This document shows, in pieces, positions 1 through 9,800 of a DNA stretch of 64,000 nucleotides. The notes under the pieces were generated by a model. It searched no databases. It was not told the origin of the DNA and worked only from the letters and a program-made list of their open reading frames with translations. Position 1 is the first letter of the stretch, and the number at the start of each line of letters is the position of its first letter. The translations under genes were made by a program, and so were the position numbers. The stretch lies in assembly GCF_025490915.1 (NCBI RefSeq), contig NZ_JANQBA010000004.1:1-64000 (forward strand), read 5' to 3'. Source of the stretch: Lacticaseibacillus parakribbianus. GTDB taxonomy: Bacteria > Bacillota > Bacilli > Lactobacillales > Lactobacillaceae.

Positions 1-154
1 TAGTCGCATCTAGCACTAACCCAGATAACTCGTCAGCAATCAGCCACGTGTCGCCGTTGTCATCCATACCCGCACCTGATACATATCCTTCTGCATTGGT
101 TTCGACGGTACATAGGTGCATAAGCACTCCATCAACTGTTTTACTTTTTACCAT
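1..154 (-). CDS. Small phage tail-region protein, 3' end outside window
   Basis: A reading frame opens with ATG at 154 behind a good site (GGGAGGTG, 7 bases away) and stays open for 51 codons to the window edge. Its first bases overlap the stop of the preceding tail protein in an ATGGTAA arrangement, so the two are translationally coupled. The visible part starts MVKSKTVDGVLMHLCTVETN and is acidic. No family is recognised. Small proteins of this kind follow the fibre genes and precede holin and endolysin in many lactobacillus phages, so the lysis genes probably lie beyond the left edge. Confidence 0.6.
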   Translation of the reverse strand, partial: MVKSKTVDGVLMHLCTVETNAEGYVSGAGMDDNGDTWLIADELSGLVLDAT

Positions 155-1116
155 TCGAACACCTCCCGCAGCACGTAATTATTACTAGTGCCAGTTGCGT
201 TAGCATCGTTACCTTTAATCGTAGTTTGCGTAAAGTAACAGTACTTAAACGCAGCATCTAAGGTCTTTGTGCCACCTAAGTCCATATGCACTCCGGCACC
301 GCTATGACGGGCTGCGAATCCCTTGCTGATGTAGGTTGTTGTGTAGTTATAGTTCTGCGGAGCGTTTGTATCGCCACCAGACCAGAGCAGCGCCCATCCA
401 TTGAGACATTCGTTGATGTTCTTCTCCACCGTCAGCGTTGTGGACGCAGCCATCTTCCACGCCCCAGACCACAGCATATTACCGGTGTTGTTGATCTGCT
501 GAAGTTTCTCCGAAGTGAGCGTCCCGATATATGCCGGACTCGCATCGCTTTCTTTTGAGTACAAGGAGAGCTCGCCCATCGATAGCGATACACTTCTCTC
601 CACGCCGAGATCCGACGTAACGCGGTTTGACACGCCCGAAGGGCCAACCTCAGTGTGAAAGGCTTCGTCAGAACTAGCATCGTCAATCTTGCCATCAATG
701 ACCAAGTAGCCGTCGCCTAGGGTGGCCGTGCCCGAACCCGTCGTCGTCAGCTCTGACTGCACTCCGGCGGCATCCACTGACTGCCTGGAGAAGCTGCTGA
801 CGAATTTTGAGCCGTTGAAAATAACCCCGTTGAATGTCAACCCATTGAAGGTGGCTGCCGAGATGGCCGATGCAGAGATCGGCTGCTCAATCCAGTTAGT
901 CCCATCAGATCTGTAGAACTTTGTGGCGATGCCAGCGCTGTCGATTAGCCAGAACTGTGAATTGGCAGGCGGCACCGTGGATGGAATCACCGTTCCGCTG
1001 GCGTATGACGTGATGTCTTTGCCGGCCGGGCCCGGGGGGCCAGCTGGTCCAGTTGCACCTGCCTTGCCATCACTGACCAGCGCCAATGAGATGGACGCTT
1101 GTGCCTTAACTGCCAT
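148..1116 (-). CDS. Phage tail fibre / receptor-binding-type protein with collagen-like stretch
   Basis: This 322-residue protein begins with about 18 residues of head-contact-type sequence, followed by a short Gly-X-Y run (GATGPAGPPGPAGKD, about residues 20-34). Collagen-like runs are common trimerising linkers in phage fibres. A serine/threonine-rich beta-type middle follows, and the aromatic C-terminal third (NGWALLWSGG..., LDAAFKYCYF) resembles the C-terminal domain of lactic phage fibres. It sits last in the tail block, 4 bp after the preceding fibre gene, which fits a distal role in host adsorption. Which carbohydrate it contacts cannot be read from the sequence. Confidence 0.75.
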   Translation of the reverse strand: MAVKAQASISLALVSDGKAGATGPAGPPGPAGKDITSYASGTVIPSTVPPANSQFWLIDSAGIATKFYRSDGTNWIEQPISASAISAATFNGLTFNGVIFNGSKFVSSFSRQSVDAAGVQSELTTTGSGTATLGDGYLVIDGKIDDASSDEAFHTEVGPSGVSNRVTSDLGVERSVSLSMGELSLYSKESDASPAYIGTLTSEKLQQINNTGNMLWSGAWKMAASTTLTVEKNINECLNGWALLWSGGDTNAPQNYNYTTTYISKGFAARHSGAGVHMDLGGTKTLDAAFKYCYFTQTTIKGNDANATGTSNNYVLREVFEW

Positions 1117-1120
1117 TTAA

Positions 1121-2200
1121 TCACCCCGCTAACTGTGCGGTGTAGCTCGCCTTGCTGGTCACGTCCCCAGCAGCAACGGTGAGGGTCTGGCCTGTGCCGA
1201 CTGCGGTAGTGCCCCCATCCTTGTACCAGCTGATGGTGCCGAGGGCTGTGAGTGCCGCACCCGTAACTTCGGATGCACCCTTGTAAACATGTGCTGTGAG
1301 CGTGGTTGCAACAGATGTGTTTTTGAAAATAGTACCAGCACTGGAAATGATGACCATCGTCAATGCATCAGCGCCGTTCGCGCCATCCTTACCGTTAGTA
1401 CCATCAGTAGCTTGGCGGGCAACGGAATAAGACACCGTAGACTTACCATCTGAGTACTTAACTGTGACCCGTGTCCATAGATACTTGCCTGCTGCCACCG
1501 TTGGGATTGTCGTTGCCCAGGTGCCGGTCGGCGTGGTGGTTCCATCTGCTCCGACAATGTACTCGGTCACGTTGGAAGACACAGTAACCCCCGCCCCGTT
1601 TGTCCCGTTCTTGGGGTAGTACGTAACACCATACGTGGTGGTTGTCTTGCCATCAGAGTAAGTGACAACCGTCTTTGACCACAGATACTGCCCTTGTGGC
1701 ACTGATGGAATTGTCGCCGACCAGGTACCGGTCGTTGGCGTAGTCACACCATCAGCCGCAGCAAGATAAGTCACAGCACTACTCTTGACGCTGATGCTAG
1801 TACCAGCCGCCCCATCTTTACCATTAGTCCCGTTGGTACCCTTGAAGGCGATGGAGTAGCTGAATTGCTTATTGATGGTGATGTCGCCAATCATGACGGG
1901 AATCGTCAGCGTCCCCGCCGTAACACAAGCAGACGTTGCCGTAATCGTGATGGTTGGTGCTGGCGTCTTACCGTCGCTGACCGCAGTAATCCCGGTTGCA
2001 CCGGTGATCGTGCCGACGGATGCTGCCACCTGTTCGGACCCACACAATGCCATCACGGTTGTTGTTACTGTTTGTGTACTAGAAACGCTGTCTGTATCAC
2101 CAGTGAACACATGCGACTCGTTGGACAAAATTACGCTGTATCCATCCGTCAGGTCAATCAGGTCCGTTTGCGAACTTGCTTTAATCGTTGCCATTTTCAT
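1121..2200 (-). CDS. Phage tail fibre protein with Ig-like and collagen-like repeats
   Basis: A 359-residue structural protein. The first ATG (2200) has AGGAGC 5 bases upstream. The N-terminal third is Thr/Ser/Val-rich beta sequence. Two Gly-rich collagen-like segments (GTNGTNGKDG and DGTNGKDGANG) flank two tandem repeats of about 60 residues, each with a W..TIP.VP/A.GQYLW..V.V.YSDGK pattern. This repeat is frequent in minor structural proteins of lactic phages. The C-terminal part is an Ig-like fold (ITSWYKDGG-type motif). It lies between two other collagen-bearing tail genes and is probably part of the baseplate or side fibres. Confidence 0.75.
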   Translation of the reverse strand: MKMATIKASSQTDLIDLTDGYSVILSNESHVFTGDTDSVSSTQTVTTTVMALCGSEQVAASVGTITGATGITAVSDGKTPAPTITITATSACVTAGTLTIPVMIGDITINKQFSYSIAFKGTNGTNGKDGAAGTSISVKSSAVTYLAAADGVTTPTTGTWSATIPSVPQGQYLWSKTVVTYSDGKTTTTYGVTYYPKNGTNGAGVTVSSNVTEYIVGADGTTTPTGTWATTIPTVAAGKYLWTRVTVKYSDGKSTVSYSVARQATDGTNGKDGANGADALTMVIISSAGTIFKNTSVATTLTAHVYKGASEVTGAALTALGTISWYKDGGTTAVGTGQTLTVAAGDVTSKASYTAQLAG

Positions 2201-2205
2201 TGCTC

Positions 2206-2781
2206 CTATTCACATAAATCGCACTTAAATGTGCTCTTGTTAGTTACATCATCGACATTGACGGTTAGCATAAATCCACCATCAGATAACCTCGGGTCGT
2301 CACGCGCCAACGTTGAAAATTCTAGTTCACCGACCTTCTTCTCAGACCACTCTAGATAAGCTGATGAGCCTAGCACACTTTGCATCTTTGCCGAGGTATC
2401 GATTACGGCTCCACTAATAGTGATTGTTGCAGTCAAGATAGTGCTGATGCCGGTGTTTTTGAACATGTTGCCATTGACGCTGGTAATATTTAACACAATT
2501 GCATCGGCACCCTGCGCCCCTTGCGGACCAACAAACTTGGCCCATGTATAAACGCTTGGATCAGTCGGGTCAGCTTCGCTAAAATCGGTACACGTGCCCC
2601 AGTACGTCGCATTACCGTCCGCATTATCAACGCTAAAACCAGTGGTCCCGTCTGCTGACGTTGCGTATGCGGTATGCGTGTACGAGGTACGCCCATCGGC
2701 CCCGGGTGGCCCCGGCGTCCCCTCACCACCGTCCTGGCCGTTCTTCACTTTGACTAAGCTGATTTCGCTTTGTACGAGCAT
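2206..2781 (-). CDS. Phage minor tail/baseplate protein with collagen-like segment
   Basis: A 191-residue protein starting MLVQSEISLVKVKNGQDG, with a Gly-Pro-rich linker (EGTPGPPGADG, residues 20-30). This is followed by a module with the signature YWGTCTDFSEADPTDPSVYTWAKFVGPQG, a motif repeatedly seen in tail proteins of Gram-positive siphophages. The C-terminal half is predicted beta sandwich (MFKNTGISTILTATI...). The gene ends 5 bp before the next fibre gene and follows the large tail phosphoesterase by 11 bp, so it belongs to the distal tail operon. Confidence 0.72.
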   Translation of the reverse strand: MLVQSEISLVKVKNGQDGGEGTPGPPGADGRTSYTHTAYATSADGTTGFSVDNADGNATYWGTCTDFSEADPTDPSVYTWAKFVGPQGAQGADAIVLNITSVNGNMFKNTGISTILTATITISGAVIDTSAKMQSVLGSSAYLEWSEKKVGELEFSTLARDDPRLSDGGFMLTVNVDDVTNKSTFKCDLCE

Positions 2782-2792
2782 AGTTTCACCAC

Positions 2793-5348
2793 CTAATAAT
2801 CAAATTCCTGGTCTTTTCCGGCGCCAAATCGCACGAGGTTCACGTGCTGTGTGGCTGTATTCACAACCGCCACGTCCCACAAGTCTTCTTGCAGTTTGCC
2901 TAGCGGCCGGTCGGCCTGGTCTTTCTTTGGCCGGCTAACTGAACATCCCACCGAATAACTGTGAATATTGTTAGAGTCCGTGTTTATGCGGTCATTGTGG
3001 AAGTGCCCGTGGGCCAAGAAGGCCAGTAGGCCCTTCTGACCGCCGAAGTCGCAATCCACGCTGGCCTTGAAGTCAGCGTTAGCCGTGTAACTGCCGCTGT
3101 ACTTGCCGCCCGAGACGAAGGCGTCGATGATGCCATCGATCATCTCGTAGTTGTATGGCACGTAGGCCATCGTGGTTGAGTACCGGTACCCAAACCCGAA
3201 GTGCTGGTAGATCGCCACGGTGGTGCCGGCCGGCGTGTCGATCAGGGTATGGTACAGCCATGAGATTTGCGGCTGCCGGTACCCGGCGACGTTTAGGCCC
3301 TGATACTTGATGTACCCGTCGGTGTCGAGTGTGTCTGGCACGTCCTGGGCATTGAGCACGATCACGCGCATCGGCTTGCCTGGCACGTCATAGTAGTAGT
3401 AGCCGCCCTGCGGGTTTTCCGGGTCGGTCACGATGCCGAAGATGGTGCTCGGCTGCGTGGCCACGTCGTACATCTCGGCATTGCTTAGCATCTGGGCACC
3501 CTTGCCGTGCAAACCCTTAGTGCCTGGCACCGACGGCTTGTAGTTACGGATAACCTTGCTGATACTGTTCGTCCTGGTGTCGCCCCAGCAGTTGTTGTCG
3601 TGGTTACCCCACGCCACAAAGTAAGGACACTTGGCGAGGCCGAGGTCACTCACAATCTCCCGAAAGTTCGACAGCGCGATGTCCTTCGACGCCGTGCCGC
3701 CGTCGTGCGTGTCACCGTTTTGGACGATGTAGTCTAGGTCCACCAGCTGCGACAGCTCCGCCACGTTCTTGACGTGGTTCGCGCTTCTGGAGTAGTTTTC
3801 CAGGTCGTCGCGCGTGATGGTGTCCGTCGCGTAGTGCGTGTCAGAGATGTGCGCACTGACCACCGTGTCGTCAGTCCGCAGTCGCAGCACCTTGCGCGCC
3901 ACATCTTTGAGACCGTCGATAAAGTAAATCGCCTGCACCAGCGGCTTCTTGATGAGCAGCAGTGCGCACCTGACTTGGCCGGACTCGACAACGTCCGTGT
4001 CGGCCACGGTGACGGCCAGCGCGTTGGCATTGGCCGTCTCCCACTCGGTGTCGTGGACGCCTTGCTTGTCTACCTTGTACCACAGCAGGTCGCCAGGCTT
4101 TAGCGTGTACGTGATGTCCTCACCGTCGCGCGTGACCGTTGGTGTGATGGTCGTGGTCTTGGCTACCCCGTCCACGAAGCCGACGCCGTTGTCGGTGCTT
4201 AGCTTGAGCGTGTAGACTGACGTGTCTTCAAGCTGCCGGCTCTTGGCCAGCAGGTCGCTGCTGATACGACTGGCAAGTTGGGTGGCGTTGGTGATGATGA
4301 TGGTATTTTGTGTCTGATCGTCTGGATGCAGCTCCATGCTGGCAACGCGCGCTTTGAGCCGCAGTGCGGGATTGTAGTCCTCGTCCACAAAAGTCAGCGA
4401 GTCGCCGACTCCGAAGTCGCCGTCCTGGAAGACAAGCTCGACCTCAGCGCTGAAACTCGGCTCGTTGCTGGACTGTAGAATCTTGAGCAGCTCCGTGTAG
4501 CAGTCCATCGGCGTCGACGCCGTGGAAGCGGCCGACTTCGTGATGAAGCCGCTGAACCGCTCCTCCGACGTGTTGCCGCGGCCATACTGCGCGTTGGCCA
4601 CACGGTCGTAGATGATCGACTCGCCCAGCCGTGTGAAATAGCGGCCATCGCCGGTCGATAGGTCGTCGAAGCCGCTGTTCGAGTCCTGGATTGCGGTGAT
4701 CACGTTGTCGGTGTTGACCGACGTCCGCATGGTCACCACATCGCGCCCCGAATAGAAGACCTTGTCGGTCTTGTCGGCGCCGATGTGGTGGTAGATGTTG
4801 ACGAGCTTACGTTTGATGCGCAGATTCTGGAAGTCCAAGCTGAAGGTCATCTCACAGTCAAAAGCCGTGCAGATGCGCTGCAGGCGAGCCAGCGGCGTCT
4901 CATCACCGGACGTGTCGACCAGCTTCTTGACGTCGTGGCCTAGCTCGTTGACGCCGATCGCCCAGCCACTGTCGTAGAGCTCGCGCTCAACGTAGTAGTC
5001 AAGATACTGCGGCGCCGTCGAGGCGAAGACCGAGGCACTGCCGTTGTACAGCTCCATGCCGAGGTCCTTGGCTATGATGGGCCGTCTGGTCTCATCCTCA
5101 CCGTTAGTCGAAGTGACGGACACACAGACGTCTTTCCCGGCGCCGTCCTGCCACGCGAGGTAGACGCCGGGTGCGATCAGCGCGCTCTCGTTCGTGTCCT
5201 TGGAGACGGTGGCCTCCATGATTGTCAGCAGCGTGCCGCCGTCAAGACCGGGAGTGATCTTAAGGTCCTGCAGGCTTACGCCTGACGACGCGGCGGTGTC
5301 GATGGTGGTGAGTGCGTTGTAGTTACGATCAATGACATGGATAATCAC
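2793..5348 (-). CDS. Tail-associated protein (Tal-like) fused to calcineurin-like phosphoesterase
   Basis: An 851-residue protein with a GTG start overlapping the end of dit by 4 bp. Residues 1 to about 380 look like a siphophage tail-tip (Tal/minor structural) region. From about residue 495 there is a complete calcineurin-type metallophosphoesterase: D-T-H at 503-505, NGD at 544-546, GNHD at 581-584, a conserved His near 716 and GHFH at 781-784, so all metal ligands appear present. Tal proteins usually carry a peptidoglycan hydrolase or endopeptidase; here a phosphoesterase takes that place. A role in cutting phosphodiester-linked wall polymers during adsorption is inference only. Confidence 0.85.
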   Translation of the reverse strand: MIIHVIDRNYNALTTIDTAASSGVSLQDLKITPGLDGGTLLTIMEATVSKDTNESALIAPGVYLAWQDGAGKDVCVSVTSTNGEDETRRPIIAKDLGMELYNGSASVFASTAPQYLDYYVERELYDSGWAIGVNELGHDVKKLVDTSGDETPLARLQRICTAFDCEMTFSLDFQNLRIKRKLVNIYHHIGADKTDKVFYSGRDVVTMRTSVNTDNVITAIQDSNSGFDDLSTGDGRYFTRLGESIIYDRVANAQYGRGNTSEERFSGFITKSAASTASTPMDCYTELLKILQSSNEPSFSAEVELVFQDGDFGVGDSLTFVDEDYNPALRLKARVASMELHPDDQTQNTIIITNATQLASRISSDLLAKSRQLEDTSVYTLKLSTDNGVGFVDGVAKTTTITPTVTRDGEDITYTLKPGDLLWYKVDKQGVHDTEWETANANALAVTVADTDVVESGQVRCALLLIKKPLVQAIYFIDGLKDVARKVLRLRTDDTVVSAHISDTHYATDTITRDDLENYSRSANHVKNVAELSQLVDLDYIVQNGDTHDGGTASKDIALSNFREIVSDLGLAKCPYFVAWGNHDNNCWGDTRTNSISKVIRNYKPSVPGTKGLHGKGAQMLSNAEMYDVATQPSTIFGIVTDPENPQGGYYYYDVPGKPMRVIVLNAQDVPDTLDTDGYIKYQGLNVAGYRQPQISWLYHTLIDTPAGTTVAIYQHFGFGYRYSTTMAYVPYNYEMIDGIIDAFVSGGKYSGSYTANADFKASVDCDFGGQKGLLAFLAHGHFHNDRINTDSNNIHSYSVGCSVSRPKKDQADRPLGKLQEDLWDVAVVNTATQHVNLVRFGAGKDQEFDY

Positions 5349-6847
5349 AAGTATTTCTCCCTTTCTGTCAGTGTGCCGCTAAAGGTGCCATCAGACATGG
5401 CGTAGATGGTGGTGTCGCCTTTTCCGACCTTGAGCATCTGACTGCTGCCAAGCACACGATAGGAGTCATTTCTGACCCCGTTGATGTAGACCTGGTTGGT
5501 CTCACCATCGACGTGTAGCTCGTCGCCGCTGGTGAAAGTCAGCGGGATAAGCGTGTCGTCTTCCGTGTTGATTTTCGTCACCTTTACGTGAGCAAACTCA
5601 ATCTGCATCGCCGGAAAGTCTCGCCACTGTGCGCCGTATAATGCGATCTGCGACGTTGGAAGCATCGCCACCGTGTTGTTTACTCGGCTGAGCGTCGGAC
5701 TCCCCCAGGTCTCGCGTCCAGTCTTGCCATTGAGCCGTGCCAGGCGGAAGGTGAAGTTATTGCCAACCTTTTTGATCGTGGCAGTGCCGTAAAAGCCGCT
5801 ACCTTCCTTGAGCACCTTAGCAGGCAGCGCGGTCGTATTGACCCGTTCATCGCCGACGAAAAAGCTGTATGTGACCGCGTTAGCCGTCTGCACGTTGTCC
5901 TTGAGTTCGAAGCCGGCGATAAAGTTACCGTCAGCATCGACCAGGTTACCTTCGAGCAATCCCTGGCACTTGGAGCCACTCTTGCTCGGCTTGAAGGTCA
6001 CGAAGAAGACGGCCTCCACGTTGTCGGCAGCTTCGGTCAGTTCCTTGTTGAGCGTCGGCCCGTGCCAATATCCGGCCTCGGTCTTATGGTCGAAACTGCC
6101 ATAGCTAGCCACACTGACCAACTTGCTCTGCCAAGACAGCGTGCCATCGGCCTTAGACGTGTGATCGCCATCGTCTGCGCGCCAGCGAATCTTTCCGGCG
6201 TTAACCGTCCACAATTCCTTGGAAGCCGGCTCCATATAGTCACTGATCAGCACCTTTGACGCCACAAAGTCGCTGTCGTCGGAGTTAGCCTCGGGCGTCC
6301 CAAATTGTAGGATGTTGTCCTCGCTGGTAAACCCAATCGCATTGGCGTCAGATGTAAAGATCACGTCAATGTCCAGCGGGGTCTCAGCGGTTCCGTCATT
6401 TGAGACCGTCACGCTCCCGTCGGCGCCGATCGGGAAGAGTCGCTCATCGGCAGCGTGAGCTACGCCATCAGGAACATGAAACGTAATGGTCACTTCGCCG
6501 TGAAACTGGTCCTCCACAAGTTGTGGTTGCTCGCTAACGATGGCCAGGTAGTACTTGTCTGGCTCGTCGTCGATGGTGAGAATCGTCGGTTCTAGCTTTG
6601 CCAAAGCTGCTGCCAGTTCGCGGCGCTTGGCGACAAGCGAGTAGTTCATGTCGCCAGTGATCTTGATGACGTTATCGTCATCGGTTGCGCTGATGACGCG
6701 TTTGCCGGCCACGATTCCAATCTTGTCTGCTGTGATTGTTCGGTTTGGGCCAATGTTGCGCTGAATATCCGAGATGGTGATCCACTCCGTCAACTCGACG
6801 CCATCGTACTTGACATGCACGCTAGGACTAGTTGGATAGTCTGTCAT
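5345..6847 (-). CDS. Distal tail protein (Dit) with carbohydrate-binding-like insertion
   Basis: The start is placed at ATG 6847 because GAAGAGGT lies 8 bases upstream; an upstream in-frame start at 6883 lacks a binding site. The product is 500 residues. The N-terminal 130 or so residues (VKYDGVELTEWITISDIQRN...) match the Dit/SPP1 gp19.1-type hub that connects tail tube and tip. Classical Dits are about 250 residues; this one has about 250 extra residues (roughly 170-430) with a beta-sandwich pattern including a laminin-G/CBM-like stretch (FELKDNVQTANAVTYSFFVGD). So-called evolved Dits with inserted carbohydrate-binding modules are known in L. casei phages, which makes a cell-wall-binding role likely. 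Confidence 0.8.
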   Translation of the reverse strand: MTDYPTSPSVHVKYDGVELTEWITISDIQRNIGPNRTITADKIGIVAGKRVISATDDDNVIKITGDMNYSLVAKRRELAAALAKLEPTILTIDDEPDKYYLAIVSEQPQLVEDQFHGEVTITFHVPDGVAHAADERLFPIGADGSVTVSNDGTAETPLDIDVIFTSDANAIGFTSEDNILQFGTPEANSDDSDFVASKVLISDYMEPASKELWTVNAGKIRWRADDGDHTSKADGTLSWQSKLVSVASYGSFDHKTEAGYWHGPTLNKELTEAADNVEAVFFVTFKPSKSGSKCQGLLEGNLVDADGNFIAGFELKDNVQTANAVTYSFFVGDERVNTTALPAKVLKEGSGFYGTATIKKVGNNFTFRLARLNGKTGRETWGSPTLSRVNNTVAMLPTSQIALYGAQWRDFPAMQIEFAHVKVTKINTEDDTLIPLTFTSGDELHVDGETNQVYINGVRNDSYRVLGSSQMLKVGKGDTTIYAMSDGTFSGTLTEREKYL

Positions 6848-9800
6848 TTCGAATACCTCTTCTCTGGTTCTTGATATCGTCAATCTGCTGCATCTTCACA
6901 CGCAGCGGTGCTGCCATCTCGTCCGTCATCTCGCGCTTGTCGAGGTGGGCGTGCGTGTGGATCTCCAGCACGTCCGGCGTCGCCGCGCGTTGCTGGAGCA
7001 TGGTGGCCACAGCCTGCTCAAGCTGACCGATCGACTTGCTCAGTCCCTTGATGGCGACCGAAGACCCGCTATCCAGCGACATCTGCACCGACGACGTTTC
7101 AGGCGTGAAGCCGGACGCCATTTCCGGCGTGAAGCCGGTCAGGCGGTCGAGCACATCGTTGGTGCCACCACTGGTACCGCCGGCGAAGCGCGGGATCACA
7201 CCCGACTGCATCAGCTGCGCCGTCTTGCGGGCCGGGGTGATCGCGGTGCCGGCGGGAAGGCCAGGGAGAAACACGTTGCGCCCTTTTGCCACAGCCATGG
7301 TGCCGTTTGGTAAGGTCAGCAGCTCCTGGTATACGGGACCGGTTTCGTCGTTGATGATGGCCCCGCCACCATGGAAGTTGGAAGTACCAGTTCGGAATCC
7401 GAGCACCTTTGCGACGCCCTTGCCGAAGTTTGCCACCACACTCAGTGTCTTGGTGAAGGTCGACTTGCCAGATGCAAACTTGGAGACTGCATCCCTTGCT
7501 GTTTTAGCGGGGCCGCTAGCATGATCAAGCGCCTTGGCCGTCTTCGTGCTACCCATGCCTTGGCCTTGCCACGCCTTTGCTGATTTGGTTGCCTGGTCGA
7601 TCGGGCTGCTAGCGGGATTCGAGCCCTTCGCGACCTTTGTCGGGCCCATACCCTGACCAGCCCACTTTTGAGCCGACTTGGTAGCGGCGTCCACTTCCTT
7701 GGAGGCGTCGTTCTTGCCTTTCGCATGCTTAGTAGGGCCCGGGCTAGTGTTTTTGTATTTGTTTACTGCCGCTGTACCCAGCCCGAAGTTATTTTGTACG
7801 CTGTTAGTATCTGCCGTCGCCTTCTTCTTGTTCGGCTTGAGTAGATTGTACTTATCAATAATCACACCTGCATCAATTAGCTTCTGCTGCAGGTCTTCAT
7901 CATTTAGAATCGCCTTTTTGATGGCGTCCGGTAAATCTTTGAACTTGCCATACTTAATCGAGTCGTTTGCTACTGATTCAAGAAAACCTGGGTCCTTCAA
8001 CGCAGCCTTCTTAACTGCGTCTGGCAGTGTGACAAATCCATCGTACTTTTGCGCCAGGGTAGCAAGATCACCTGCCCCTTTTGCGTTGACGATGGCCATC
8101 TTCTCTTTGAACGTCATCTTCTGCCAGTCTCCTGATGCTTCAAGCATGTTGATAAGTGGCAGGGAGGCTTTGTCCTTGACCAGCGCAGTCTTCTCTTTAA
8201 GCGTCAGCTTATCCCAATCGCCGCTCTTGGTGAGCGCGTCAATCAACGGAGCGTAGTCTCCTTTCACGACTGCTTGCTGCTCCTTCGGGTCCAGGGAGTC
8301 CCAGTCGACAAAGTCTTCCATCACGTTGGCAAGTTGCTCGCGGCCTTGCGTACGGATAATGGCAGTCTTCTCCCATGTAGGAAGCTTCTTCCACTGGTCT
8401 GTCGCAGCCATCGCCTCCACGATGGCTTGCTTGGCATTGCTAGTGATGTGGGCATTTTTAAGTTCAAATTCAAGCTGACTCCACCCTTGCTGAGTAGACG
8501 CCGTTTGTTTGAGCACTTCAGGCAGGTTGGTGACAACCTTCCCAGTCTTGGGATCAAGCACCAGCTTATTCCACTCGTTGCCGGCCTTCTTAGTCGCCTC
8601 ACTCATGCCGTCGCCGACAGAGGCCGCAAAGTTCTTAGTCGACTTGGTGCTCTTCGCCATCGAATCGTCGTAACTTTTGAGAGCCTTCTTGACATCAGAA
8701 GCAGACATCTTGAAGGCATACGACATGTTCTTGACGATCTCGTCTTCGGTGTCGCCACGAACCTTCATCGCTTGAATGGTGCCGCGATAAATGCCATTCA
8801 TCTTGGCCTGGTGGTCTTTCTCCAATCCTTCGAGTGCAGCATTTCGTTCAGTTGCGTTGTTCTTGAGTTTGTCTTTAATTTGGTCCTGTGCCTTCTCGTT
8901 AGCCAATACTTCTTTGTGGTAAGAGTTGGTCATGTCCTGCAACTGATTGTCGGCTGCTTGACGAGACATGGTCACCTTTTCACCCAGGATGGCCTTCAGA
9001 ACGTTGTTTTCTTCTTTGCCTGACAATTTGAGAGTCTTTACTGCCGAAGCTGCGCTGTCAGCACGAAGGTTATCAAGCACCTGAATTTGTTCTGCTGTTA
9101 GCGCGACACCAGATTTTTTGGCCGCCGCTGTGATGACGTCAACTTTCTTCTGGTCAGACTGTATCTGCGCAATGCGCTTTGCATTTGCTGCCTTTTCTTT
9201 GGCCGCCGCAGCTTCAAGATTGGATCCGGCTTCACCGCCAAGAGATTTAGCAAGCTTCTTAGCCACCTTGTCAGATTCGTCCGCGGCCGCCTTGGCTGCC
9301 TTCGTCATGTCGTCAAATCCCTTGACGATAGTTGCGGCATTCTCCTTCACCGTATGGTTCGTATCGTCGAAGGCGCCAGCAATCTTGCCGGAAGCTTGTT
9401 GTAACTGCGTAGCTGCCTTGTCAGCGACGGGGCCAATATCCGCGCCCCACCGCTTAGTACGATCAGCGGATTCTGCTGCTTTCTTACCGTACAGCTCCCA
9501 CCAAGCGATACCGCCAGCAACCGCAGCACCGGCCACCAACAGGGCTGGTGCTAACGGCGCAAGGCTGGCGACAAAGCCGGTCGTCCCGACTCCAGCCCCA
9601 GTCATCGCCGCACCAGCGCCTTCAGCTGCTGTAGCTGCCTCCGCGATACCCGCGCCGGCCGCCGGCGCTGCACCAGTCAGCTTGCCGAATAATCCAGCAA
9701 GCAAGCCAGTTTGTTTACCAGTCTTTGCCGCCCCTCCAGTGAAGCGACCAAGGAACTCAATTGCGCCGCCACCCATTCGCGACAGCACGCCAAGCCCGGT

